Position numbers and translations under genes: made by a program | Assembly (NCBI GenBank): GCA_046259385.1 | Contig: JBJYWI010000172.1 | Location: 1 to 33,093, forward strand | Length of the DNA stretch: 33,093 bases | Source: CAVWDI01 sp046259385 | Lineage (GTDB): Bacteria; Chloroflexota; Anaerolineae; Anaerolineales; UBA4823 | Direction: 5' to 3' | Part shown: piece after piece, positions 14,707 to 23,058 of the stretch | Numbering within the stretch: position 1 is the first letter of the stretch | How the letters are laid out: every line of letters starts with the position of its first letter | Notes under the pieces: model-generated | What the model saw: the letters and a program-made list of their open reading frames with translations, nothing else | The model's database searches: none | What the model was told of the DNA's origin: nothing

Positions 14707-16248
14707 ATGCATAATCAGATTATCGAATGTGTACCCAATTTCTCCGAAGCCCGGCGACCGGAGGTTATTGAGGAGATAAAAAAATCGATTTTATCCGTAA
14801 AGGATATTGCTTTGCTTGACCAGCACCTGGATGAAGACCACAACCGTACAGTCCTTACCTTTGTTGGACCGCCAGATGGGGTTGAGCGGTCCGCGTTTCT
14901 GGCGATTAAAAAAGCAGCTGAGTTGATCGATCTGAATAACCATGAGGGAGAGCATCCCCGAATAGGAGCGACCGATGTAGTGCCTTTTGTGCCTGTATCT
15001 GGGGTCAGCATGGAAGATTGTGTGGAGATTGCACGCCGATTAGGTGAAAGGGTGGCTGATGAACTCAGTATTCCTGTTTATCTATATGAGGCAGCTGCAG
15101 TGAGGCCGGATCGAAAGAACCTTGAAAATATCCGGAAGGGTGAGTATGAAGTCTTGAAAAAAGAAATTCTGGTTGACCCGGATAGAGCTCCTGATTTCGG
15201 GCCTTCCGAATTGGGCCCCGCGGGGGCAACGGTGATCGGGGCACGAGCGTTTTTAATCGCTTATAACATTTACCTTACGGTTGATGATGTCTCGGTTGCG
15301 AAAAAAGTCGCCCGGGCAGTGCGTCATTCTTCGGGCGGGCTGCGCTATGTAAAAGCGCTGGGTATGCTGGTGGATGGCAAGGCGCAGGTTTCGATGAACC
15401 TGACCGATTTCCATGGCACCTCGCTAGCCAATGTGGTTGAGTTGGTACGGAGGGAGGCGGCTAGATACGGCGCGGGCATCCAATCATCCGAACTGGTTGG
15501 GTTAATCCCCCAGGATGCTTTGACCGATGCCGCTCGCTGGTACCTGCAGTTGGATGGGTTTACCCCTGAACAGATACTTGAAAATCGCCTGACTTCGGAA
15601 ATGAGCGCAATGACGCCGGAAATAAAAGGAGATGGTTTTTTAGACGCGCTGGCAAGCGCGGAACCAACACCGGGTGGAGGTTCTGCGGCAGCATACAGCG
15701 CTGCTGCGGGAGCTGCGCTGGTTGCAATGGTAGCCAGATTGACCATTAACAGGAAAAAGTATATGGAAGTGCAGTCTGAGATGCGAACAATCCTCAATCA
15801 AGCAGAGGAACTTCGCACGCAGTTGACCGCGGATGTCGAACGCGATGCGAATTCATATAAAAAGGTTATGGATGCATTTAGGATGGTGAAAGATACGCCG
15901 GAGCAACGCACCCTCAGGGATAATCAAATCCAGGCAGCTACTCTCGAGGCGGCGCAGGTGCCCCTGGAAGTCGCTCGACGTGCGCTTGCAGTAATGAATC
16001 TGGCGAAAAAGGCGGTTTCGAAGGGGAACGTAAATGCCATTAGCGATGGAGCGAGCGGCGCAGCATTGGCAAAGGCAGCATTTACCAGCGCAGGATACAA
16101 CATCCGCATCAATGCCAAAGACCTGAATGACCGGGAGATAGCCCGCTCGCTGGTTCATGAATTTTTCGATTTAGAAAACCAGATCATCAAGATAGAGAAA
16201 CAAATCCAGATTCTCCTGAAAGAACGGGGGGGCTTTCCTTCCACATGA
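14707..16248 (+). CDS. ftcD: Glutamate formimidoyltransferase / formimidoyltetrahydrofolate cyclodeaminase, bifunctional
   Basis: A 513-residue fusion protein. Residues 1 to about 300 are the formiminotransferase, with ECVPNFSEARRPEVIEEI at the start, DHNRTVLTFVG, and HPRIGATD at 83-90, which includes the family's active-site histidine. Residues about 308-500 are the cyclodeaminase, with FLDALASAEPTPGGGSAAAY and later KGNVNAISDGASGAAL. The first half moves the formimino group from formiminoglutamate to tetrahydrofolate, and the second releases ammonia to give methenyl-tetrahydrofolate. This links histidine breakdown (or purine fermentation) to one-carbon metabolism in the cytoplasm. No hutH, hutU or hutI gene is nearby. 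GAGG five bases before the ATG supports the start. Its stop overlaps the following M23 gene (ATGA). Confidence 0.95.
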   Translation: MHNQIIECVPNFSEARRPEVIEEIKKSILSVKDIALLDQHLDEDHNRTVLTFVGPPDGVERSAFLAIKKAAELIDLNNHEGEHPRIGATDVVPFVPVSGVSMEDCVEIARRLGERVADELSIPVYLYEAAAVRPDRKNLENIRKGEYEVLKKEILVDPDRAPDFGPSELGPAGATVIGARAFLIAYNIYLTVDDVSVAKKVARAVRHSSGGLRYVKALGMLVDGKAQVSMNLTDFHGTSLANVVELVRREAARYGAGIQSSELVGLIPQDALTDAARWYLQLDGFTPEQILENRLTSEMSAMTPEIKGDGFLDALASAEPTPGGGSAAAYSAAAGAALVAMVARLTINRKKYMEVQSEMRTILNQAEELRTQLTADVERDANSYKKVMDAFRMVKDTPEQRTLRDNQIQAATLEAAQVPLEVARRALAVMNLAKKAVSKGNVNAISDGASGAALAKAAFTSAGYNIRINAKDLNDREIARSLVHEFFDLENQIIKIEKQIQILLKERGGFPST

Positions 16249-17363
16249 GAATTAACTTCAGGGTTCTGTTTATCCTGGCTGTTCTATTTGGATTCCTAGC
16301 ACCCGCTTGTTCGGCAGGACCCGGGCCTGATCGGCTTGTGACAGCAACATCTGTTTTCACTCAAACAGCGTTTACCAGCGCAACCCCGACTCAAATCCTT
16401 GTTTCCAACACCCCGCTGCCGCCAACAATAGATCCAGTTTCGATTGTGCTAGAATCCCAGCCGGTATTAAATACACCCACCTCCAGCTTGGTTGTTGAGC
16501 CAACGCCTTGCCCACCCGATCTTTGCGTTTATCAGAATGTTTTCTTTCTGGATCGACCAATTGATGAGAATTTAAACGACCGTGTGGATGTGACCTACCG
16601 GTTTGGTTCAACTCAGGGGGGAAAGAGGGAACAGCATCATGGGGTTGAATTCTTAAACGGGTATGGTACACCGGTGAAGGCAGCCGCAGATGGGGTTGTA
16701 GTTGTGGCAGGAACTGATATTGACACTGTGTCACCCCCGGGAGCCTGGCCGCTGGAATTTTACGGGCCTTATTCAAATTTTTACGGCAACCTTGTTGTCA
16801 TCGAACATCTGGTACCGACTGAAACCCGGAGTTTGGGTCTGGAAGGAATCGACAGGATTTTTACCCTTTATGCACATCTATCTGAGATTCTTGTACAGCC
16901 TGGACAGCAGGTAAAAAAGGGTCAGGAAGTTGGAAAAATTGGCGTTACGGGCGTTTCTGAAGGCAGCCATTTACATTTTGAGGTGAGATTGGGGGAGAAT
17001 AAATACCAGAACTCCCGGAACCCAGAGCTGTGGTTGGTTCCGCATAAGGGGGAAGATGGTCTGCCTAACGGTGCTATCGCCGGTAGAGTGATCGATTTTT
17101 ATGGAAACAACGTCCCTGTCTCCAGTATTGTTCTTGAATACCTGCCTGACGGTCCGCAAGGCGCAGTGCAGTCCGAAATATATTTATTGAGTTATGAGGA
17201 AAAAGCGCTTGTTGATCAACCGCCATTCAGGGAAAGTTTTGCAGTCGGTGATATCCCACCTGGAATGTACAGGATCTCGTTTCCGTTCTACGGCAGGCAG
17301 GAGTTCCTGGTGGAAGTATTCCCGGGTAGATTGACTGTGGTGGCATTTGATTTCAGGGAATAG
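16245..17363 (+). CDS. M23 family peptidase lipoprotein
   Basis: A 372-residue protein with a signal peptide and a probable lipid-modified Cys22 (FGFLAPACSAG; the lipobox is imperfect). A Thr/Pro/Ser linker follows to about residue 90. The M23 fold covers about 115-262: HHGVEF at 131-136, AAADGVVVVAG, LYAHLS with His211, and SHLHFEVR with His242 and His244. The usual zinc-binding aspartate of HxxxD is Glu135 here, which could still bind metal. The last 90 residues form a beta-rich domain like carboxypeptidase regulatory or Ig-like modules (GRVIDFYGNNVPVSSIVLEY). It differs from the four-gene set in lacking LysM and the H-x12-D spacing. It probably acts on the cell wall. It overlaps ftcD by four bases, an unexpected partner. 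Confidence 0.87.
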   Translation: MRINFRVLFILAVLFGFLAPACSAGPGPDRLVTATSVFTQTAFTSATPTQILVSNTPLPPTIDPVSIVLESQPVLNTPTSSLVVEPTPCPPDLCVYQNVFFLDRPIDENLNDRVDVTYRFGSTQGGKREQHHGVEFLNGYGTPVKAAADGVVVVAGTDIDTVSPPGAWPLEFYGPYSNFYGNLVVIEHLVPTETRSLGLEGIDRIFTLYAHLSEILVQPGQQVKKGQEVGKIGVTGVSEGSHLHFEVRLGENKYQNSRNPELWLVPHKGEDGLPNGAIAGRVIDFYGNNVPVSSIVLEYLPDGPQGAVQSEIYLLSYEEKALVDQPPFRESFAVGDIPPGMYRISFPFYGRQEFLVEVFPGRLTVVAFDFRE

Positions 17364-17379
17364 CAATCCAGGAATTCCT

Positions 17380-18585
17380 TTAAATTTTTATACTGCGTTC
17401 CCCTCCTGATACAATTTTTGAATAATTTGTATGCGAATCACACCGATCGGCATTCTTTGGAAAGAATAAGGTGAATGTAGTCCCTTTTCCCTCTTGACTT
17501 TCTAAGTCTATGCTTGCATTGAATTGCCTCATATATTGATAAACAATGCTCAATCCAAGCCCTGTGCCTTGAAACCCGGCTTTTTTGACATTACCAGCTC
17601 GGTAAAATTCCTCACCAATATGGGGGATGTCTTTGGTTGGAATTCCTAATCCCGTATCTGAAACAGTGACAAAAACCCCCTGGTCGTTATTTTTCACTGC
17701 GACTTTCACTTCACCTCCTGATGGGGTGTACTTTATAGCATTTTGGATTAAGTTATTAAAAATTTTCTGAAGACCACTTTCATTCGCAAAAACAGTACTA
17801 GCACCTTCGGTGGTCTTTAATTTTAATTGCACTCCTTTTTGAGTTGCCTCAACAGAGAAGTTGTCAATGATATTTGAAAGAATAAGATCGATCTCCACAG
17901 GTTGAAGTGATAGTTCCAAATTGGTAGATTTCGTTTCTGCCAGGGATAGCAAATCATCAACTAAATCTGCTAAATTGTCGAGGCGATTTTCAATCCGGAT
18001 GAGAACATCTTTTTGTATATCAGAGACATCCCCGGCCAGTCCTTTTATAAGAGTACGGACAAGACTTTGGGCCCCACTCACGGGGGAACGCAGTTCATGG
18101 GTAATTGTTAGAATAAAATTGCTTTTAAATTGATCCAGCCGTTCTAAATCTTCTTTGGCCTGCGCCAATTCTTGGGCTTTCTGCTCAATTTCATTCAATC
18201 GTTTGGTTTCCAGGGAAAGCCGTCGTTTTTCCAAACCCTGATTAACGGTCATAATAAGCATATCGGACGTAAAGGGTTTGGAAATAAAATTATAAGCCCC
18301 TCGTTTGATAGCATCTACTGCCATTTCAACGGTAGCATAACCGGTGATAATGATGCAAACGGCATCCGGGTCTTTCTTGTGAATTGGCTCGATTAAATCG
18401 ATTCCGCGCCCATCAGGCATCATAATATCCAGCAGTACCATATCAAAGTTGCCTTCTTGCAGCAGATGCTGAGCTTCTTTTATAGATGCTGCAGTCTGGA
18501 CAACAAACCCTTCTGGTACTAAAACACGCCGGCAGCCCTCTCGAATCCCTGTTTCATCGTCAACAATGAGAATACTTTCTTTCAT
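17380..18585 (-). CDS. Receiver-histidine kinase hybrid
   Basis: A 401-residue cytoplasmic protein with the domains in reversed hybrid order. The receiver comes first (about 1-120), with acidic pocket Asp9/Asp10, phospho-acceptor Asp53 (LLDIMMPDGRG) and Lys103. A short coiled linker (about 122-152) follows, then a HisKA dimerisation helix with His163 in FILTITHELRSPVSG, and an HATPase domain at about 265-376 (N-box NNLIQNAIKYTPSGG, G1 DTGLGIP, G2 GTGLGLSIV). It has no sensor or membrane segment. It probably takes phosphate or a signal from the kinase 22 bases upstream and relays it. A C-terminal tail after 378 carries no recognised domain. No DNA-binding domain is present. Confidence 0.9.
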   Translation of the reverse strand: MKESILIVDDETGIREGCRRVLVPEGFVVQTAASIKEAQHLLQEGNFDMVLLDIMMPDGRGIDLIEPIHKKDPDAVCIIITGYATVEMAVDAIKRGAYNFISKPFTSDMLIMTVNQGLEKRRLSLETKRLNEIEQKAQELAQAKEDLERLDQFKSNFILTITHELRSPVSGAQSLVRTLIKGLAGDVSDIQKDVLIRIENRLDNLADLVDDLLSLAETKSTNLELSLQPVEIDLILSNIIDNFSVEATQKGVQLKLKTTEGASTVFANESGLQKIFNNLIQNAIKYTPSGGEVKVAVKNNDQGVFVTVSDTGLGIPTKDIPHIGEEFYRAGNVKKAGFQGTGLGLSIVYQYMRQFNASIDLESQEGKGTTFTLFFPKNADRCDSHTNYSKIVSGGERSIKI

Positions 18586-18607
18586 TTCTGTGAAAAACCT
18601 TTAACCC

Positions 18608-20590
18608 TCATGTTATTGTATCAGCCGCGGAATCAGCCGTTGATAATAATCCTTCGGGAAGATTAACAGGCAGCGTTATTGTAAATGTAGTGCCTTTTCC
18701 TAACTGGCTTACGACTTTGATCTGGCCCCGGTGCATCTTAATAATGCCGTAGACGATTGATAATCCTAATCCAGTCCCTTTATCATTGGATTTTGTTGTG
18801 AAGAAGGGTGAAAAGATTTTATCCAAGTGCTCTTCAGGAATACCTGCACCTGTATCTGAGATATTGATCTCAATCCAATTATGGTCCAGCATCTTCGTGG
18901 AAACTGTTATGATGCCTTCCGCTTCCATCGCTTCTGCTCCATTTTTAAAAAGGTTTATAAACACCTGCTTCAGTTGATTTGGATCCGCCCTGATAGTAGG
19001 CATATTAGAGTCGAATTCACGCACAAATCTAACATCTTGTAGAGTTGATTGAGCCTGCAGTCCTTCTATCACCTGGTCAATCAGATCTTGTATATTTATA
19101 TCCTGAGCGGTTATATTCTTCTGTCGAGAGAAGTTTAGCAGGTCTGAAACAATCGATTTACAACGGGTTGTTTCCTCGATAATCATTTTTAGATCACTGC
19201 GGCGGGGATCATCATCGGGCATTTCTTTATACAACATATCTGCGAAAAGAAGGATTGTCCCGAGAGGGTTGTTTATCTCGTGTGCAACACCAGCCGCAAG
19301 CTGACCCATTGAAGCCAGCTTTTCTTTTTGTAGCAACTCTTTCTGGGCTTGATCCAATTCCTCAACCATTCTGTTGAAAGAGTGTCCTAAGACGGCAATT
19401 TCACCAGACCCATGCACATCTACCTTAACACGCATATCACCTTGAGCCAGGCGTTGGTTTGCTTGAACTAGCTCTGTGACCGGTTTTGTTATAGTTTGGG
19501 CTATTGGTGTAGCGATAATACCTGCCAGCAGAATGCTTAATGCAGCAATTATTAGCACCTGTTTTGAGAAAGCATCGGCAAGGGCTTGAAATGTCGATTT
19601 GAGAGCTCCAACATAAAGGCTTCCCACTACTTGCCCCATGTGGTTGCGGAGCGGTTTGTAGCGAGTGATATAAGTGTCATTCACAACGAAAGCTTCGCCG
19701 ACATAATCCTCACCTTTTACCAGCACAACATCGTATACCTCTTGTGAAACCCTTGTGCCGACTGCACGTTTATTATCCGCGGTCATTACATTTGTGGAAA
19801 CTCGCAGGTCTCCGAAGAAGATAGTCACAGTATCAACACCAGCTACCTCCTTGATTCTATCAACCAGTGTGAAATCATTGTTAAACATATATGCAGCCAG
19901 AACAGCGCCTTCAACTTCACCCTGTTTGTTTTTTACGGTTGAGACGCTGGTAAGCGCCAGCCCTGCGGTGCCTTCTCTCGGATCAAAGGGTTTCTCGGAT
20001 GCTTTTGGGGTATCGATCAGTGTAATTTGAGCTTGCTCTTCAAGCCCGATCTGCTTCAAGAACTCGGCTGGAATTATTTCTGTAGCTGATTGATCCTCGC
20101 CAGTTTTGAGCACCTTGTCTAAAATTGGTAATTCTAGCCAGTTCCCACTGGTAACAGCCTGTAATAGATATCCACCGGGAGTCAGAACCCTGCTCACCAT
20201 AATATTCCCATCAGCATCGAAAACTATGATGAAATGTGTTCCCCCAAGAGCAAGCACGGTTATTTTGTTTGTGATTTGCTGGTCAATTATTTTGAGAGCT
20301 TCAGCCCGGCCCTGGGAAGAGGGCTGCAAATTATCTGTGACCAGTTTATCCAGGACAAGCCTGTGGCTGATTGCTGCGGTTTCATCCAATTTCAACTTAT
20401 AGAATGCATTTGCCAGTTCCATATCACGGTCGACCCTCGCTGCCTCAGCCGATTTCAGGTAATTTTGGATTACCCTCGAGATAGTAACCGCGCCCAATCC
20501 GACGGTAAATGCAGCAACAAGAGAAAAGGAGACAATCAGCACTACTCGGAGTTGACCCCCAAACAAATTAGCAACCCAATCGCGTATCAT
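18608..20590 (-). CDS. Cache-HAMP sensor histidine kinase
   Basis: A 660-residue membrane kinase. Helices at about 15-40 and 343-363 enclose a roughly 300-residue extracytoplasmic region of Cache type (THFIIVFDADGNIMVSRV, and GEVEGAVLAAYMFNNDFTLVDRI followed by a second part ending in VVGSLYVGALKS). A HAMP domain (about 360-413), a coiled linker, HisKA with His437 (GVAHEINNPLGTILLFADML) and an HATPase with N-box (FINLFKNGAEAM), G1 (DTGAGIPEEHLDKIFSPFF) and G2 (GTGLGLSIV) follow. The kinase core is NtrB-like. The ligand is unknown; Cache domains often bind small acids or amino acids. GGAG seven bases upstream supports the ATG at 20,590. The 135 bases before it show no gene. Confidence 0.93.
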   Translation of the reverse strand: MIRDWVANLFGGQLRVVLIVSFSLVAAFTVGLGAVTISRVIQNYLKSAEAARVDRDMELANAFYKLKLDETAAISHRLVLDKLVTDNLQPSSQGRAEALKIIDQQITNKITVLALGGTHFIIVFDADGNIMVSRVLTPGGYLLQAVTSGNWLELPILDKVLKTGEDQSATEIIPAEFLKQIGLEEQAQITLIDTPKASEKPFDPREGTAGLALTSVSTVKNKQGEVEGAVLAAYMFNNDFTLVDRIKEVAGVDTVTIFFGDLRVSTNVMTADNKRAVGTRVSQEVYDVVLVKGEDYVGEAFVVNDTYITRYKPLRNHMGQVVGSLYVGALKSTFQALADAFSKQVLIIAALSILLAGIIATPIAQTITKPVTELVQANQRLAQGDMRVKVDVHGSGEIAVLGHSFNRMVEELDQAQKELLQKEKLASMGQLAAGVAHEINNPLGTILLFADMLYKEMPDDDPRRSDLKMIIEETTRCKSIVSDLLNFSRQKNITAQDINIQDLIDQVIEGLQAQSTLQDVRFVREFDSNMPTIRADPNQLKQVFINLFKNGAEAMEAEGIITVSTKMLDHNWIEINISDTGAGIPEEHLDKIFSPFFTTKSNDKGTGLGLSIVYGIIKMHRGQIKVVSQLGKGTTFTITLPVNLPEGLLSTADSAADTIT

Positions 20591-20725
20591 TAGGACGCTC
20601 CAGATGCCCGAGTATGCTTGAAGGATAAACAGGACTTAATACACCCCCATTATTTATGGAGATATATTAAGCCTTTTCGCTTGCGGTTGTTACAAGCTTT
20701 CTGTATCTGTGAGCCAGGCTTATTC

Positions 20726-21136
20726 TTAATTGGATACTTTTTCCTGGCTCAAAAGCCATTCGACCTTACCGACGAGATCATCTGGATCGATGGGTTTATC
20801 GACAAAGATTTCGACGGGAAGGTAATCAATATCAGGCTCAAATTTTAGGGGTGTTGTACTGTGGATCGCAGTCAGCATAAGAATCGGGATGTCTTTATAT
20901 CGGATATATTCTGAGGTGGGATCCTGACTGTGCAGTTTGAGAGCCAATTGAAAACCTTCGGTTTTGGTTTCCATCATAACGTCCAGAATAATTAAATCCG
21001 GTTCTTCGGATTTAATTTTCTCGATTCCTTCAGCCCCACTTGCGGCTTCAATTATTTCATGGCCTTTGGCTTCCAGACTCATGCGAACAGCCAAAACAAT
21101 ATCGGGATCATCATCAACAATTAAAATTTTCGACAT
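20726..21136 (-). CDS. Stand-alone response regulator receiver
   Basis: A 136-residue receiver with no output domain. Acidic residues Asp8 and Asp9, phospho-acceptor Asp52 (LIILDVMME), the switch Thr in MLTA, and Lys114 in DKPI are all present. The stretch between Asp52 and the switch residue is longer than normal and contains SQDPTSEYIRYKDIP, a variant often seen in single-domain receivers of this kind. It lies upstream of the two kinases, 73 bases after the group 3b hydrogenase protease gene, with a good AGGAGA site. It probably acts as a phosphate shuttle or by binding a partner protein. Whether it shares the hydrogenase transcript is undetermined. Confidence 0.92.
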   Translation of the reverse strand: MSKILIVDDDPDIVLAVRMSLEAKGHEIIEAASGAEGIEKIKSEEPDLIILDVMMETKTEGFQLALKLHSQDPTSEYIRYKDIPILMLTAIHSTTPLKFEPDIDYLPVEIFVDKPIDPDDLVGKVEWLLSQEKVSN

Positions 21137-21209
21137 TTTATTTTCTCCTTTTTAGTTTATGGTAAGAATTTATTGTTCAGGAAGTCATTATTCTTTGCGG
21201 GGTTATCTC

Positions 21210-21764
21210 TTATTTCTTTATATCCTCCAATATAGCAATACAAATATCTGGTATTGAATTCTGAACGGCGTCGCTTAACTTTCTGGAAAAATTCACCTCC
21301 TTTGGTTGCACACCGTAAAGTACAATATCCGGTAATTCAATATTCAGCGTTAAACATAGTTCCAGCACTTCTATAAGATCCATACTATGTATTGAAAGAT
21401 ATGTGTTTTGGTAGACTATTGGAGCAGTTTTTGTGTTTAAATTTAGCCGGATCCAATCACCCGGTTTGTGATTAAAAAAGATTGCATCTACAATAATCAC
21501 CTTTTTATATTTTTTTGAGATAAAAGCACTCAATAAATTGATGGGAGAAGCATGCCATCGAAGTTGAATATTGTCGGGCAGTTCTCCGCTCCCAGCCAAT
21601 CTCTCTAAAACAATCCCTGCTGCAGCATCATCAGCACGCATTGAGTTTCCAAATGCTGCGATGAGTTTGCCTTCCCCTGGAAAGGGTTGATTTCGATTAA
21701 TCCCAAGTCCGGTCGGATTTCTCGATGTTTTGGATAAGGTAATACCTGCCTGCAAATCAGACAA
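21210..21764 (-). CDS. Hydrogenase maturation protease (for the group 3b large subunit)
   Basis: A 184-residue protein of the HyaD/HybD/HycI peptidase family, which clips the C-terminal tail of a [NiFe] large subunit after nickel insertion. The core begins with AAFGNSMRADDAAAGIVL (family pattern G-N-x4-DD-G-x-G) and continues with IIVDAIFF and SIHSMDLIEVL, giving the acid and histidine residues that bind nickel or a metal. I choose the TTG at 21,764: a perfect GGAGG lies six bases ahead, inside the last codons of the large subunit. An earlier TTG at 21,821 is also in frame but unsupported. The first 30 residues are unusual for the family and may be an extra tail. It overlaps the large-subunit gene by eight bases. 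Confidence 0.85.
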   Translation of the reverse strand: MSDLQAGITLSKTSRNPTGLGINRNQPFPGEGKLIAAFGNSMRADDAAAGIVLERLAGSGELPDNIQLRWHASPINLLSAFISKKYKKVIIVDAIFFNHKPGDWIRLNLNTKTAPIVYQNTYLSIHSMDLIEVLELCLTLNIELPDIVLYGVQPKEVNFSRKLSDAVQNSIPDICIAILEDIKK

Positions 21765-23058
21765 AGCGGACCTCCATTGAGTGAGCAGCACAGGAAATAC
21801 AAGGGTCGTATGCGCGTACAAGCATTTCGATCCGATGGGTTATTTCTGCTTGAGGTAAGTCCATAATAGAAGGCACATATGTACGCATATCTTCTTCAAT
21901 ATTTGCTAAATTCTGCGCGGTTGGAATTACACAGTTGGCATCGGTGAGGAACCCATTTTTTATTACATAATTATGGAATAAGCTTCCCCGTGGTGCTTCG
22001 CAAGCGCCAACTCCTTCCCCTGAACTCCGGCTTGGCATAGCAGGGACTTCAGGATTTAAACCTTTCTCTAGTAAATGTTCAATCGTAAGGATGGCTTCCT
22101 CAACAAATTGGACAACCTCAACGACCTGGGCTATGGTATTCATATATGGGTTTGTGCACTTGGGATATAACCCTAAAGCGTTCGCTGCTGATTTGGCTCT
22201 TATGTGTAATCTGTCATGGTTGATATTAAACCGTGCCAGAGCTCCAACCATATACGGGTTTTGCTTATATTGTGCGTGTTTAGCAGTTGAATGCGCAACC
22301 TTGAATTCGCGAATAATTTCTCTGTATTTCGCTAAAGACCATGATTCACAATCTGTGCTGGTGATATTGCCACCTATCAGGCAATAGCTGTGGTTATCTC
22401 GCAGTGCAATATATTCTGTATCGCGTTCAAATACAGGCAGGGTGAAACTCTGGAAAAGCTCCACTGTTTCGTCGATGTCATTCCGGATATCTAGCAGTTT
22501 CTCTTTCAGGTTAATTAATTGTTCTGTGGTTGGTGATTGGGCAAAGCCGCCAACCACCATCTTAATTGGGTGTGTGTGGCGACCACAGACAACAGCGCAT
22601 ATTTCTCCTGCCAGACTTTTGATCCGCAACGATCTCAGGAGTACTTCAGGGGCACTTTTAGCAAGCGGGATCACACTTCCAATCCCGTAATAATCAGGAG
22701 CTACCAGCATATACACATGCAGTATGTGGCTGTCCAACAGCTCTCCATAAAGGTTTAGCAAACGCAGAAGTTTGGTCTGCGGACTTATATGCACACCAAG
22801 GGCATTTTCGACTGCACAGAGTGATGCAGTTGCATGAGTAACAGCGCATATTCCACAGATACGAGAAGCAAGGTGTGAAGCTTGTCCATACTCTAACCCT
22901 CGCAGCATTGCTTCAAAGAATCTCGGGGCTTCAACGATCTCCAGGTCACACTTTTCTAAGTTACCGTTGTTCATATTGATAACAATATTGCCATGGCCTT
23001 CTACCCTTGTAAGGTGGTGCAGGTCAATATGAATATTATTCCGGTTTCTGATATCCAT
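21757..23058 (-). CDS. hydA: Group 3b [NiFe] hydrogenase large (alpha) subunit
   Basis: A 433-residue catalytic large subunit counted from the ATG at 23,058, which has GAGAG ahead; an in-frame start at 23,124 would add 22 residues. The nickel-binding cysteines are all present: Cys68 and Cys71 in SRICGICAVTHATA, Cys420 and Cys423 in DPCISCAAH. The predicted cleavage point is after His426, leaving a 7-residue tail (SMEVRFV) for the protease encoded next. RVEGHGN near the N-terminus is the L0 motif. The order HydB-HydG-HydD-HydA is that of group 3b enzymes (NAD(P)-linked bidirectional hydrogenase or sulfhydrogenase), so it should interconvert H2 and protons in the cytoplasm. It overlaps the small-subunit gene by 23 bases. 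Confidence 0.95.
   Translation of the reverse strand: MDIRNRNNIHIDLHHLTRVEGHGNIVINMNNGNLEKCDLEIVEAPRFFEAMLRGLEYGQASHLASRICGICAVTHATASLCAVENALGVHISPQTKLLRLLNLYGELLDSHILHVYMLVAPDYYGIGSVIPLAKSAPEVLLRSLRIKSLAGEICAVVCGRHTHPIKMVVGGFAQSPTTEQLINLKEKLLDIRNDIDETVELFQSFTLPVFERDTEYIALRDNHSYCLIGGNITSTDCESWSLAKYREIIREFKVAHSTAKHAQYKQNPYMVGALARFNINHDRLHIRAKSAANALGLYPKCTNPYMNTIAQVVEVVQFVEEAILTIEHLLEKGLNPEVPAMPSRSSGEGVGACEAPRGSLFHNYVIKNGFLTDANCVIPTAQNLANIEEDMRTYVPSIMDLPQAEITHRIEMLVRAYDPCISCAAHSMEVRFV
21771..21775 (-). promoter_or_regulatory. Ribosome binding site of the maturation protease inside hydA
   Basis: Minus-strand GGAGG lies within the codons for Met428-Glu429-Val430 of the large subunit and six bases before the TTG start at 21,764. 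It decides the protease start and lies in the part of the large subunit that is removed after translation. Confidence 0.6.

Noticed and set aside
17364..17379. AGGAATTCCT palindrome between convergent genes as a terminator
   Set aside because: It has no loop and no GC-rich stem, and the following T-run is short and broken.
20618..20848. Small plus-strand open frame between the receiver and kinase genes
   Set aside because: Most of it lies antisense to the receiver gene, there is no ribosome site or domain, and composition is not gene-like.
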